Source: Opitutaceae bacterium (lineage in GTDB: Bacteria; Verrucomicrobiota; Verrucomicrobiia; Opitutales; Opitutaceae). Taken from it: a stretch of 64,000 nucleotides of DNA. The stretch covers positions 16,768 through 80,767 of the forward strand of contig JAGYIG010000015.1 of the NCBI GenBank assembly GCA_018402455.1. Reading direction: 5' to 3'. Positions within the stretch are counted from its first letter, which is position 1. The number at the start of each line of letters is the position of its first letter. The position numbers and the translations under genes are program-made. The notes beneath the pieces are model-generated. The model did no database searches. It saw only the letters and a program-made list of their open reading frames with translations, and was not told the DNA's origin. Shown piece by piece: positions 54,807 to 64,000 of the stretch.

Positions 54807-56606
54807 CTAGCGCTTTACCGAGCCCAGCATTTCCTGCAGCAGGGCGGCGGTCTGAGTTTGGCCGGACGCCTCTGCCAGTTTCAGTCCGTTTTCCAATAAT
54901 CCGATGGCCCGGCGAGTCCGGCCATCCATCAAATGGGCCTGAGCAAGAAAAAGATGTGCGCTGGGGTCGTTGGGCCGCAGTTCCAACAGGGTTTCCAAGG
55001 GCGCCAATGCGGCACGGAAGTTGCCCTGAGCCAACTGCAGCGAGCCCAGCTCGAGAGCCAGTTCCTCATCTTGCGGGTGCAGCTCAAATCCACGTTGGAA
55101 CTGTTTGATCGCGCTCTGCCTAGCCCCTGCCGCCAACTCCGCTCGTCCCCGGCGCAGGTGGTAGAGGGACACCAACTGTCTGACGTCCGGGTCGCCCCAA
55201 TAGGCCTGGAGAGCGGTAGCGGCGTAGTCTCCTGCTTCTGCCAGTCGATTGGTGGCCAGGGTGTATTGCAGGAGGTAGCGCAGTGCCGGAGCGAAGGTGG
55301 GTTGCTGAACCAAGGCAGCCTTGAAGGATGCCATCGCCGGTTCGATGCGCTCAGCCTGCAGGTGAAGCTCACCCAGATTGAAATGGGCGGCGGTGAAGTG
55401 GGGGCTAAGCTTCAGCGCTGAGCGGTAGGCCTCCTGGGCCGCATCAAACTGCTGCAAGGCGTCGAGGGTGAGCCCCAGTTCGACCCATAACTCCGGTGCT
55501 TGCGGATGGGCGGCAATTCCAGCCTTGGCGATTCGCTGTGAGGCTGCGAGATCACCCTGTTCCCGCTTGATGGCTGCCAGGTTGACGAGAGAGAGCAGGG
55601 GAGGCGTGCTCCCCTGCATTTCGGCCAAGGAGAGGGATTGACTTAGGGTGGTCACGGCCAAGTCGGGTTCGTTGATGGTGCGATAGTAGTCGCCCAGCAA
55701 CTCGTGGTTCCCCGGATTCTTCGGATCCACCGCCACGGCTTTTTCATATTCCGTCCGTCCCCGATCGCCCCGGTTCGTTTGAAAATCGACCATGCCGATG
55801 ACGAACAGCTTCTCCGGGGTGAAGCACCACGGGTGGAGCTCCCGGATCCAGGGGTCATCGGCCGTCGCGAACCGACCGGACTGGAACCCCAGCCAGCGAT
55901 GCTTTTCCGCCCGGTCCTCGTCACCGTTGTCGCGATACAATCGGGATAAGAGATTGTGGGCCGAAGCGAATGCCGGGTGATCCGCGACCAGCTTGAGGAG
56001 TGCTGCCATCGCCTCAGCCGGGCGATTTTCCTGCAGGTCGATGCGCGCCAGGCCCAATCTGGCGTAGGGGTCGCCGGGTTCCTGATCCAGCCGCGTTTCA
56101 TAATAGGCCCGGGCGACGGGGAATCTTCCCGATTTAAACGCAATGTCGCCCAACTGGAGCCAGGCGGGAGAGTAGTCCGGAGCCACGTCGGTCGTGGCTT
56201 GGAGCAGGGCGGTGGTTTCGCCCACGTCGCCGGCATCGCGGTAAAGATGCGCCAAATAGTAGGGCCAGCGGCCTTCCGTCGGATCCTCGTGGAGCAGCAG
56301 TCGCCACGTTTGCATGGCCTCCGCCGCGAAATCATTTGCTTGGAGCAACCGGCCGTAATCCGCCAAGTCGGAAAGCTGTCCCGACCGCTGCACCCGGGCG
56401 TGCGCTTCGCTCAATTTGGTGCGCAATTGGGGGACAGCTGATCCCAGATCAGGCAGCGGCGGCAGCGCCGCTTGAATCCGCTCCGTGGGCGTGGGCGCCA
56501 TCACGACATAAGTGAGGCCACCGCCCAAGCCCGCCACGGCGACGGCCAACGCACCGTTTAGCCAGAGGCCTCGTTTTGAAACGGAATCACTCACCGGCGT
56601 CGCCAC
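54807..56606 (-). CDS. TPR-repeat protein, membrane-anchored
   Basis: A 599-residue protein: an N-terminal transmembrane helix (LWLNGALAVAVAGLGGGLTYVV, about residues 14-35) and then tetratricopeptide repeats nearly end to end (for example DYSPAWLQLGDIAFKSGRFP, PELWVELGLTLDALQQFDA, HFTAAHFNLGELHLQAERIE and DEELALELGSLQLAQGNFRA), about 12 in all. It probably faces the periplasm as a scaffold. GTG start at 56606 overlapping the stop of the VCBS gene by 16 nt, so the two are coupled. Last gene of the minus-strand operon. Confidence 0.88.
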   Translation of the reverse strand: MATPVSDSVSKRGLWLNGALAVAVAGLGGGLTYVVMAPTPTERIQAALPPLPDLGSAVPQLRTKLSEAHARVQRSGQLSDLADYGRLLQANDFAAEAMQTWRLLLHEDPTEGRWPYYLAHLYRDAGDVGETTALLQATTDVAPDYSPAWLQLGDIAFKSGRFPVARAYYETRLDQEPGDPYARLGLARIDLQENRPAEAMAALLKLVADHPAFASAHNLLSRLYRDNGDEDRAEKHRWLGFQSGRFATADDPWIRELHPWCFTPEKLFVIGMVDFQTNRGDRGRTEYEKAVAVDPKNPGNHELLGDYYRTINEPDLAVTTLSQSLSLAEMQGSTPPLLSLVNLAAIKREQGDLAASQRIAKAGIAAHPQAPELWVELGLTLDALQQFDAAQEAYRSALKLSPHFTAAHFNLGELHLQAERIEPAMASFKAALVQQPTFAPALRYLLQYTLATNRLAEAGDYAATALQAYWGDPDVRQLVSLYHLRRGRAELAAGARQSAIKQFQRGFELHPQDEELALELGSLQLAQGNFRAALAPLETLLELRPNDPSAHLFLAQAHLMDGRTRRAIGLLENGLKLAEASGQTQTAALLQEMLGSVKR

Positions 56607-57892
56607 AGCGTCACGCTGCTCATATGTTGGAAGGGCGGAAAAGCATGATAGCCTCCGGTCACGATTTCGGGGATGCCGTCGCCATCGATATCACCGGCAG
56701 TCGCCGTGATCAACTGAATCGGACGCGTGGCGAGTTCGACCGGTCGGAAGTTCTGCTCCCCGTCGTTGAGCCAGGCCATGAGCGTCACCGTGTCTGCCTT
56801 CGACCAATCGCCGAAGCCACTCACCGCCACCAGATCGAGGTGACCGTCGCCATTCAAGTCTGCGGCGGAGGGGGCATAGGCGCCCGGCATTTCGCCGATG
56901 CGGTGGTATTGAAACTCGCCGTTGCCCCTGTTCTCCAACCACTGCACGCCGTGCCACGCGCGGGGCCCGCGCACGGAGTAATCAAACCCGTCGCCGTTGC
57001 TGAACACCAGATCCGGCCGACCATCCTGATTGAGATCCGCCACCTTCATGCCGCTGCTGCCGAAGTCCTCGTTGGTGGATCCCCACAGGATCTCGTCGCT
57101 GAATTCACCGTTACCCAGATTGCGAAAGAGGTGCACCTCTTCCCACTCCTGCGAAATCAAAGCGGCGATATCCAGCCGCCCGTCGCCGTCGAAATCCGCC
57201 ACCGGGGTGTGAATGCAGCCGGACTGACCATTTAATTGGTGGCTCTCAAACGTCCAGTTTCCCCGGTTCTCCATCCAGCGGGTTTCGCCCTCAAAGTAGC
57301 CGAATTGACCCACCACGAGGTCGAGCCGGCCGTCGGTGTGGCCTTTTAAGTTGGCGGCCCGCACATCGGTGACCCGGGAAACTTTTTCCAGCAGAACGTG
57401 CCGCCGGAAACTGCCGTCCGCCAACGCTTCGTAGGCGAAGAGGCTGCCGATCGAATCCCCATTGGGCAGCACCTGGCCCATGCTGGCGATCAGCAGATCC
57501 AGCCGACCGTTGCCGTAAACGTCCTCCGCGGAAACGTAAACGGGGCCCCGGACATCCTCCGCGACCACCGATTCCTCGAACTGATTGCGGGCGGTCTGGC
57601 GAATCCAGCGCACGGTGTGGGTGGAGGCCTCGCAGTAGAGCACGTCCATCAAGCCGTCCTGATCGAGGTCGATCATCTGAACATTGGTCACTTCCGGGCG
57701 GCCGAACGCGCTCACCGGGGAGCCGATCGCCTCCGGGGTGTAAGCGATTTCAGGCGCGACCTCTAGAGTGACCGGCGGTGTGGCTGACGTCGGGGCCGCC
57801 GGCTCGATCCACTTGATGATGCTGATGGCCGCCTGATCCCAAACACGGCCCCGGCGGACCACCATGATCGGAGTGAGAGATTTTTTAGACAT
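56591..57892 (-). CDS. VCBS/FG-GAP-repeat beta-propeller protein
   Basis: A 433-residue protein with about seven FG-GAP-like repeats carrying calcium-binding DxDxDG loops: DLDQDGLMDVLY, DVYGNGRLDLLI, HTDGRLDLVVG, DFDGDGRLDIAAL, DLNQDGRPDLVFS, DLNGDGHLDLVAV and DIDGDGIPEIVTG. These fold as a beta-propeller like integrin alpha heads. No clear signal peptide is seen from ATG 57892, although homologs are usually exported; the true start may lie elsewhere or the signal may be lost. It is placed between the GT-C-like gene (17 nt upstream) and the TPR gene. Confidence 0.88.
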   Translation of the reverse strand: MSKKSLTPIMVVRRGRVWDQAAISIIKWIEPAAPTSATPPVTLEVAPEIAYTPEAIGSPVSAFGRPEVTNVQMIDLDQDGLMDVLYCEASTHTVRWIRQTARNQFEESVVAEDVRGPVYVSAEDVYGNGRLDLLIASMGQVLPNGDSIGSLFAYEALADGSFRRHVLLEKVSRVTDVRAANLKGHTDGRLDLVVGQFGYFEGETRWMENRGNWTFESHQLNGQSGCIHTPVADFDGDGRLDIAALISQEWEEVHLFRNLGNGEFSDEILWGSTNEDFGSSGMKVADLNQDGRPDLVFSNGDGFDYSVRGPRAWHGVQWLENRGNGEFQYHRIGEMPGAYAPSAADLNGDGHLDLVAVSGFGDWSKADTVTLMAWLNDGEQNFRPVELATRPIQLITATAGDIDGDGIPEIVTGGYHAFPPFQHMSSVTLWRRR

Positions 57893-57909
57893 GCTGGAAA
57901 ATCCGGGGT

Positions 57910-60314
57910 TCAGAGCTCCGCTCGCATCTGCTGCGGCAAAAGTTGGCGGGCCAGTTCCTCGAGTTCCGGTTCGGGGAACGGCTCGTTGAACGATTTTGCC
58001 AGCAGCATGAAACGGTAGAGGTTGGGTGCACTCACGGTGGTGAGCAGGTACGCGTCCATTTCGTCCATGCAGTAGCCGACTTGTTCCCGGGCATATTCCG
58101 CTTCGCGTCCCAGCATCAGCACGTTGGCCAGACTCACCCGGCGATCGAATTCGAGGTCGCCGTCCCGTTCCTCCTCCACGTAGGGAATGATCCCGGCGAG
58201 GGCATCATTGAAGACGGGGAGTTTGCCTTGGGTCACGGCGATCTGAGCTTGGGCGACGAGTCCGCTGAGGTCGGAGGGGAAGGACGCTTGGAGCGTTACC
58301 GCGATGGCGGCGGCAAACTGTGGCCGGCCGGTTTCGGCAAAATATTCGCCGAGCCGACTCAGCGCCGAGGCGTTGTCCTGCGTTTCGGTGACTTGGAAGA
58401 TCACGCTCGAAAAGTCTTCAAAAACATCGGCCTCGGGCAGTTGGTGTTGGACCGGCCGCATCCAGCGCGGCGCCAGCCAGTTGTCCAGCATCGCCATCAG
58501 ACTGTGCTCGGGCTGAGCCGCCCCCAGCTGGGCATATTCAAAAAGGAAGGGGTCCCACGAGGGGATGACCACGTGGGAGAGTTCTCTTTGCGTGGCCAAG
58601 GCGAGGGATTCGTCGGGTGAACTCGCGCTCGCGATGCGCACCGCGGCGATGAACCCATCCTGATTCTCGGCATAGGGTGAACCCAGTCCCCGCACCCCAC
58701 CGTAGAAATAGAGCGCGGGAGTGGTGTCCGGGGGGGACAGCACGACGGACCGATACTCCTGCTGGCGCGACGCCAGCCAGTGCGCCAGATCTCGCTCTGC
58801 CAGACTCCGGATATCAGCGGTGGTGAGCTGCGGGTCCTGGGCCTCACGGATCCGGGGAGCCAGATTTCCCCCGGCCGCGCCCACGGCCATGAGCCCCACG
58901 CCCGCCCAGACCAGTTGGGCCCGGATCGAGGTCATCGCGGTGGCCGCCAGCGCTGTGATCGCCGCTAAACCGCAAAACACCACGCTCCACCAGGCGAGAT
59001 TGGAAAGCCCCATGCCCGCCGCCCCGACGGTGACGATAAGGGCCGTCAACAAAGCTCCACGGTAGGGGACCGGCACCTTGCCCCGCCCGAGCAATCCGCC
59101 GGCCAGAGCGATCAACCCCAACGGGAGGAAAATCCCGGCCGCGGCCCCGCGGGTGCTGTGCTTATTGACCCACTCGCCGAAGGAGGTCGCCGAAGTCGTG
59201 TCCGGCAGATGCGTCATCAAATCGGAGCCCAATCGCGTGGCCAGAAAGCCGGGATCCTGCTTCACCAGCATGACGATGCCCAATGACAGGCCGGCCAACG
59301 CGGACGCTCAGTGGGGCAACGAGCGGCACGGCCCCAGCGGCCGCGTTGGAGCAGGGCCGCCAGCCAAGCCACGCCCACGACGGAGAGAGCGTAGAGGGGA
59401 TGGACCTGATGGAGCCGCCCGCCGCTCCACGTGATCTCGGTGCCCAGATAGTCGACGGCGAAGCCCAACAAGGTCACCGTTGCCACTGCTGCCCCCCAAA
59501 TGCCCCACGGCCAAGGTAGGGATTCGGCGGCGGTTTTTGATCGATTGAGCCCCCACGCGGCGATCACCGCACCCGTCGCGAGCCCCAGCGCCACAGGGTA
59601 GCCGTGGGCGGGGGCGATCCAGATTCCGAGGCCCGAGGCGATACCCGAAGCCGCCCACCAGAGACGATGGGCGGTTGGAGACCCGGATTTTCCGAGCCCG
59701 ATAAAAAAGGTCACCATCGCCAACGCAGTCGCCAGCGTGAGCAATCCGCGAGCCGAGGGAGCCCCGGCCTGAAATGCGCCGACCACGGGAAATCCCCAAC
59801 CCAGCAGCAGGGCGGCCATCGCCCCGGGCAGGAAACCCCATTGCCACGTCACCAATCCCGTCACCCCAACCACCAGCATCAGGTGCAGCAGGGGTTCGGA
59901 TTTGAGCGCGGCATCCACAACCGCGGCCCCCGGGGCTTCGGCGCGACCCAGCCATGGGGTCACCGCTGCCAGCCACCAGCGGACGGGCGAGGGCGACTGC
60001 ACGGTGCGACCTCGCGGGGCATTGTCGTAGTCGATCTTCCGATTCCGCCAATCTCCGGTGTGGCGCAGGGTTTCCGCCTGCACGATCCACTCGTAGCTCT
60101 CGAGGTTGTGGCCCGGCACCACGTGAGCCCGCCGACCTTGGGCGAATCCACTGGCGGACCCCTCATCGGGGGTCAGCGTCAAATTGGCCGCAAACTGGTC
60201 CGAGACCGCCTTCACCCGGTCGATGGCGGCCCAGTGAAACCAGACGACCACCGCGATGACGATGAGGGGAATTATCGCCCAGCAGGGAGAGGAGTGGCGG
60301 GAAGTGACGGTCAT
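57910..60314 (-). CDS. Polytopic GT-C-fold-like glycosyltransferase, one frameshift
   Basis: Membrane protein of about 800 residues with a dozen or so hydrophobic segments followed by a soluble C-terminal domain. After the first helix comes GHNLESYEWIVQAETLRHTG and IDYDNAPRG, resembling the first luminal acidic loop of STT3-like enzymes; the soluble part has YFYGGVRGLGSPYAENQDGF, typical of lipid-linked sugar transferases. The frame breaks near 59262-59320: the first part ends in RAARCPTERPRW and the second resumes at ALAGLSLGIVMLVKQDPG. The span is one base short of whole codons. Start ATG 60314. Possible oligosaccharyl- or glycosyltransferase; donor and acceptor unknown. Confidence 0.7.
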
Positions 60315-60469
60315 TGAGGGCAGGGGCAGTCCACCTGAAGAACGCCCCATGATTCGCAGCTGGAAGGGGCTGGCAAGCGCAGTCCCGCGGTGCGGATACT
60401 GGGGCTGCTCCAATTATTGCCTTCCCTTGACCCCGGGGCCTTGGATTCTCTGATCTTCACCTCTTTCGC

Positions 60470-63400
60470 ATGAGCCCGTTACCCCCCAATTGCCGCCGCG
60501 TTTCATTCGGAGAATGGACGCTGGTCACCCTGCTGCTGGCGATAGCCGGCGGTGCTTGGGGGCAGGCCCAGCCGGTATCGACTCCTGGCTTGACGGTTGA
60601 GGAGTTGGCGCCCCGTTCACCCGCGATGAGCTCAACCCTTTTCCGGGAGCTTGATGCTGCCGCCAGCGGTATTTTAACCCGCAACGACTACGCGGATCCG
60701 CGGATGTGGGGCGACCGTTATCAGGAATTTGCCTTGGGGGGAATGGGCACGGGGGTGGCCATCGCCGACTACGACAATGACGGCTGGCCCGACGTGTTTG
60801 TGGTGAGCAAGACCGAGTCGAGCCGTCTGTTTCGCAATCTGGGAAACCTGCAATTTGAGGACGTGACGGAGGCCGCCGGTTTGGGGAGGGGGCCTTTGGC
60901 GAAATCGGGAGGTGGGTTGTTTGGTCCCGACAATGAATCGGAGACTCACGTGTGGCAGCAAGGCGCCTCCTTTGCCGACGTGGATAATGACGGCTGGGTG
61001 GACCTCTACGTCTGCCGGTGGGGGGCGCCCAATTTGCTATTTATGAATCAGGGGGACGGCACCTTCCGGGAGGAGGCGGCCGCGCGTGGTCTCGCCCTGG
61101 TTGACGCCTCCGGCGTGGGGGCGTTTGCGGACTACGATCGCGACGGCTGGTTGGACGTTTACGTCCAGACCAACATGCTCAACGCGACGGCCAGTCCCCA
61201 TGGCCAGCCGGACCGCCTCTTTCGCAACAACGGAGACGGCACGTTCCGCGACGTGTCGGCCGAGGCCGGGATCGGCGGACCCAACCTCGCCCATTCCACC
61301 ACCTGGTGGGATTACAACCACGACGGCTGGCCCGACCTCTACATCGCCAACGATTTCGGCCCGGCCGATTTCCTCTATCGCAACAATCAGGATGGCACCT
61401 TCACCAACGTCATCCACGAGGTGGTGCCGACGATGCCCTATTCTTCGATGGGCGCGGATCAGGGTGACATCAACAATGATGGCTTGATCGATTTTTTGGT
61501 CACCGACATGGCGACGACATCGCATGAAAAGGACCAGCGCGGCATGGCGAGTGCCCGCGAGTTGAGCCGCGAGGACAGCGACAGCCCGACCCTCGCGCCG
61601 CAGACCATGCGCAACACCCTGTTTGTTAACACCCCCGCCCACCGCATGTTGGAGGTGGCAAACATGGCGGGGATCCACGCGACCGACTGGACCTGGTCGG
61701 TGCGCTTCGAGGATTTGGACAACGATGGCTGGGTCGACCTCCACGTGACCAACGGGATGAACCGCGAGTATCAAAACGCCGATCTCCGCGACCGCATCAT
61801 CCTGGCCGAAAATCCCACCGTGCGCCTGCGCATCATGAAGGAGAGTCCGCGGCTCAATGAGGCCAACCTGGCTTACCGCAATGAAGGCGAACTGCGGTTC
61901 ACGGAAGTCGGGGCGCAGTGGGGGCTCGACAAGGTGGGGATCAGTTTTGGCGTGGCGATGGGGGACCTCGATCGGGACGGCGACCTTGACATCGTGCACG
62001 CCAACTACGGCGAAAGTGCGACCGTGTTGATCAATCAGGGCCAGACCGGCAACGTCGTGCAGGTGGCGTTGCGCGGCACCGAGTCCAACCGGTTCGGGGT
62101 GGGATCCCGGGTGACTTTGGAGACTGAGCGAGGTCGGCAGGTTCGCGATCTCATCCTGACCCGAGGCTATCTCTCGTCCAGCGAACCGATGCTGCATTTT
62201 GGGGTGGGAGGGGACGAAACCGTGCAGCGCCTCACGGTGGAGTGGCCCAGCGGATTGAAGCAGAGCTTTTCTCAACTGGCGGTTAACCGCCGGTATGTGA
62301 TCGAGGAAACCTTCGCGGAGCCGCCCCTGCCCCGAAATGAATGGGTCACAAAGCAGTCGCCGCCCGCTCCCGCCTGGCGCGATGACTCCGCTGCGCTCGG
62401 GCTGGCTTTTGAGTCTCGGGAGGGCCCGTTTCGGCAGAACACCCGTCAGCCCCTGGTGCCCACCCGGTTTGACCGACTAGGCCCGGCGTTGGCGGTGGGT
62501 GATCTAAACGGCGATGGGCGCGAAGACCTGATTATGGGCGGCACCCCGGAAACCCCGGCCCGCATCATTGCGGCGACCCGCCAGGGCCGATTTGTTTCGG
62601 CCTCGTTGGGTCAACTCACCCGGCACGCGGTGCTCAACGACGGACCGGTGCTGATTTTTGATGCGGATGGTGACGGTGACGCGGATGTGTTGATCACGCG
62701 GACAACGGATGCGTTGCCCGCCGGGGACCCCGCCTATCAACCGCTCCTGCTGCACAACAATGGTCAGGGCGGTTTAAGCCCGGCTCCCCTCGACGCCCTG
62801 CCGGAAATGGCGGTAAGCGTCGGCGCCGTGGCCGCGGCCGACTTCGATCGGGATGGCGATCTCGATGTGTTTATCGGCGCCCGAGTGATGCCGGGTTACT
62901 ATCCGGCCGCGCCCCGCAGCTATTTGTTGGCCAATCAGAACGGCCGATTCAGCGATGTTACGGCAGCGTTGGCCCCACCCTTGGCGGCGGTGGGCCTGGT
63001 CACCTCCGCCCTGTGGTCTGATGTCGATGGCGATGGTTGGATCGATTTGTTGGTGGCGACGGAATGGGGCCAAGTGCGCGCTTTTCGCAATGAATCAGGC
63101 CAGAGGTTTTCCGATCAAACGGCGGCCTGGGGATTTGCCGCGGCGGGAACCGGCTGGTGGACCTCACTCGCGGCGGGGGATTTTAATGGCGATGGACGTT
63201 TGGACTACGTGGCGGGCAACGTGGGGTTGAACACCCCTTACCGGGCCTCGGCCGACGAGCCGGCGGTTTTGTTCCACGGAGATTTTCGGGGGCGGGGTCG
63301 CGGCACCAAGCGCATCATCGAGGCCCACTTCGAAAACGGCCGCCTGCTGCCGCGGCGCACGAGCAAGGCGATCGGTGCCGTGGTGCCCACCGTGCGTCGG

Positions 63401-64000
63401 GAATTTCGCCGGAATGATGATTTTGCGGCCGCGACGCTGGGGGAAATCCTCGGCGAGGACAAACTGGCCGCGGCGGATCGGTTTGAGGCGACCGAGTTTC
63501 GCAGCGGCGTCTTCCTGAGCCAATCCGATGGCAGCTTCCGCTTTACCCCGCTCCCGCGCGCGGCACAGATCGCGCCTTGGCAAGGCCTGGTAGTGAACGA
63601 CTTCAATGAGGATGGTCATCTCGACATATTCGCCCTGCAAAACAGCTTTGCCCCGATTCCGGTGGTGGGGCGGTTCGACGGGGGGTTGGGGGTATTGGCC
63701 TATGGTCAAGGTGACGGCACCTTCCGGGTGCCGGAGCATCCTGACCCCGCTCTGAGTATCGCCGGCGATGCCAAGGCGCTCGTGCAAACCGATCTGAATG
63801 GCGACGGGCTCCTCGACCTGATGGGCACCCGCAATCACGGGGTGTCCTTTGCGGTCCTTAATTTATCTGATCAAGCCCAATACCCCCCGTGGGATGCGGG
63901 CTCGCGGCTGGTGGTGACTTTGCAGGGCCGACCCGGCAACCCCCGCGGGATTGGGGCCAGACTCAGTTTGAGGTTTGCGAACGGGGACACCCTCGTTCGC
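60470..64000 (+). CDS. CRTAC1-family protein with VCBS repeats and ASPIC/UnbV domain, partial
   Basis: Very large secreted protein open from ATG 60470 through the right edge (1,177 codons seen). A signal peptide (LVTLLLAIAGGAWGQAQ) is followed by repeated DxDxDG propeller blades (IADYDNDGWPDVFVVSK, SFADVDNDGWVDLYVC, WWDYNHDGWPDLYIANDFG), then an ASPIC/UnbV domain around residues 540-600 (NRFGVGSRVTLETERGRQV, then LHFGVGG and LTVEWPSG). A second propeller set starts near 670 and a second ASPIC/UnbV-like domain (GNPRGIGARLSLRF) begins at the edge. It is divergent from the GT-C-like gene across 155 bp. The function of these proteins in Verrucomicrobia is unknown. Confidence 0.9.
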   Translation, partial: MSPLPPNCRRVSFGEWTLVTLLLAIAGGAWGQAQPVSTPGLTVEELAPRSPAMSSTLFRELDAAASGILTRNDYADPRMWGDRYQEFALGGMGTGVAIADYDNDGWPDVFVVSKTESSRLFRNLGNLQFEDVTEAAGLGRGPLAKSGGGLFGPDNESETHVWQQGASFADVDNDGWVDLYVCRWGAPNLLFMNQGDGTFREEAAARGLALVDASGVGAFADYDRDGWLDVYVQTNMLNATASPHGQPDRLFRNNGDGTFRDVSAEAGIGGPNLAHSTTWWDYNHDGWPDLYIANDFGPADFLYRNNQDGTFTNVIHEVVPTMPYSSMGADQGDINNDGLIDFLVTDMATTSHEKDQRGMASARELSREDSDSPTLAPQTMRNTLFVNTPAHRMLEVANMAGIHATDWTWSVRFEDLDNDGWVDLHVTNGMNREYQNADLRDRIILAENPTVRLRIMKESPRLNEANLAYRNEGELRFTEVGAQWGLDKVGISFGVAMGDLDRDGDLDIVHANYGESATVLINQGQTGNVVQVALRGTESNRFGVGSRVTLETERGRQVRDLILTRGYLSSSEPMLHFGVGGDETVQRLTVEWPSGLKQSFSQLAVNRRYVIEETFAEPPLPRNEWVTKQSPPAPAWRDDSAALGLAFESREGPFRQNTRQPLVPTRFDRLGPALAVGDLNGDGREDLIMGGTPETPARIIAATRQGRFVSASLGQLTRHAVLNDGPVLIFDADGDGDADVLITRTTDALPAGDPAYQPLLLHNNGQGGLSPAPLDALPEMAVSVGAVAAADFDRDGDLDVFIGARVMPGYYPAAPRSYLLANQNGRFSDVTAALAPPLAAVGLVTSALWSDVDGDGWIDLLVATEWGQVRAFRNESGQRFSDQTAAWGFAAAGTGWWTSLAAGDFNGDGRLDYVAGNVGLNTPYRASADEPAVLFHGDFRGRGRGTKRIIEAHFENGRLLPRRTSKAIGAVVPTVRREFRRNDDFAAATLGEILGEDKLAAADRFEATEFRSGVFLSQSDGSFRFTPLPRAAQIAPWQGLVVNDFNEDGHLDIFALQNSFAPIPVVGRFDGGLGVLAYGQGDGTFRVPEHPDPALSIAGDAKALVQTDLNGDGLLDLMGTRNHGVSFAVLNLSDQAQYPPWDAGSRLVVTLQGRPGNPRGIGARLSLRFANGDTLVR

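Overview
The window looks like chromosomal DNA of a GC-rich verrucomicrobial bacterium, most likely family Opitutaceae. Pointers are the pairing of a PEP-CTERM protein with an EpsI-type exosortase partner, secretin/pilus proteins next to giant Ig-repeat proteins with paired C-terminal 'STRG..VG' modules, CRTAC1/VCBS-repeat proteins, an Opitutae-style TonB-dependent receptor ('EEIIVLS' after the signal peptide) and a GxxExxY-family gene. The assignment is inference from protein style, not from a marker comparison.

Layout. 0-6 kb: end of an EpsI-like gene, RNase Y, a frameshifted PEP-CTERM protein, a secreted peroxiredoxin, an inositol-phosphatase-family enzyme, a DnaQ-type exonuclease and an unknown helical protein. 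6-14 kb: WecG/TagA glycosyltransferase, HAD phosphatase, then the gyrB-gyrA block on the minus strand, split by a GxxExxY gene bounded by imperfect inverted repeats; a divergent Rrf2 regulator. 14-21 kb: zinc-ribbon coiled-coil protein, RNase P RNA (rnpB), a three-gene pseudopilin operon, a NarL-type two-component system and rpsT. 21-27 kb: AddB/AddA recombination nuclease-helicase (addB interrupted), then a 31-codon gene for a bS22/mS38-like ribosomal protein. 27-37 kb: a five-gene PilM-N-O-P-secretin operon followed directly by a ~1,517-residue Ig-repeat surface protein with a slipped C8 tract. 37-49 kb: housekeeping genes (CPBP protease, polyprenyl synthase, ECF sigma with putative anti-sigma, YjbQ, MarC, fumarase, KdsD, LysM lipoprotein, HemN, SufU-SufS, dihydroorotate-dehydrogenase-like). 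49-55 kb: tRNA-Ser(GGA) followed by about four tandem ~185-bp repeats that each end in a copy of the tRNA 3' end, a badly frame-broken TonB receptor, and a REP/REPIN-like palindrome array. 55-64 kb: TPR protein, VCBS protein and a GT-C-like membrane glycosyltransferase in one operon, divergent from a very large CRTAC1/ASPIC-UnbV protein that runs off the end.

How parts fit together. Two pilus-type clusters (pseudopilins at 15.6-18.1 kb, assembly platform and secretin at 27.4-31.9 kb) are probably parts of one type IV pilus/type II-like machine; no ATPase, PilC or prepilin peptidase is present here. The GT-C enzyme beside secreted beta-propeller and TPR proteins suggests an envelope glycoprotein module, but its function is unknown.

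Caution on sequence quality. Several stretches (about 11.05-12.33, 21.8-23.2 and 50.7-54.4 kb) contain many small indels inside genes whose protein motifs stay recognisable by switching frame. gyrB is normally essential, so the simplest reading is consensus error in these patches, not gene decay. Single frameshifts near 2.3, 34.4 and 59.3 kb could be errors or real.
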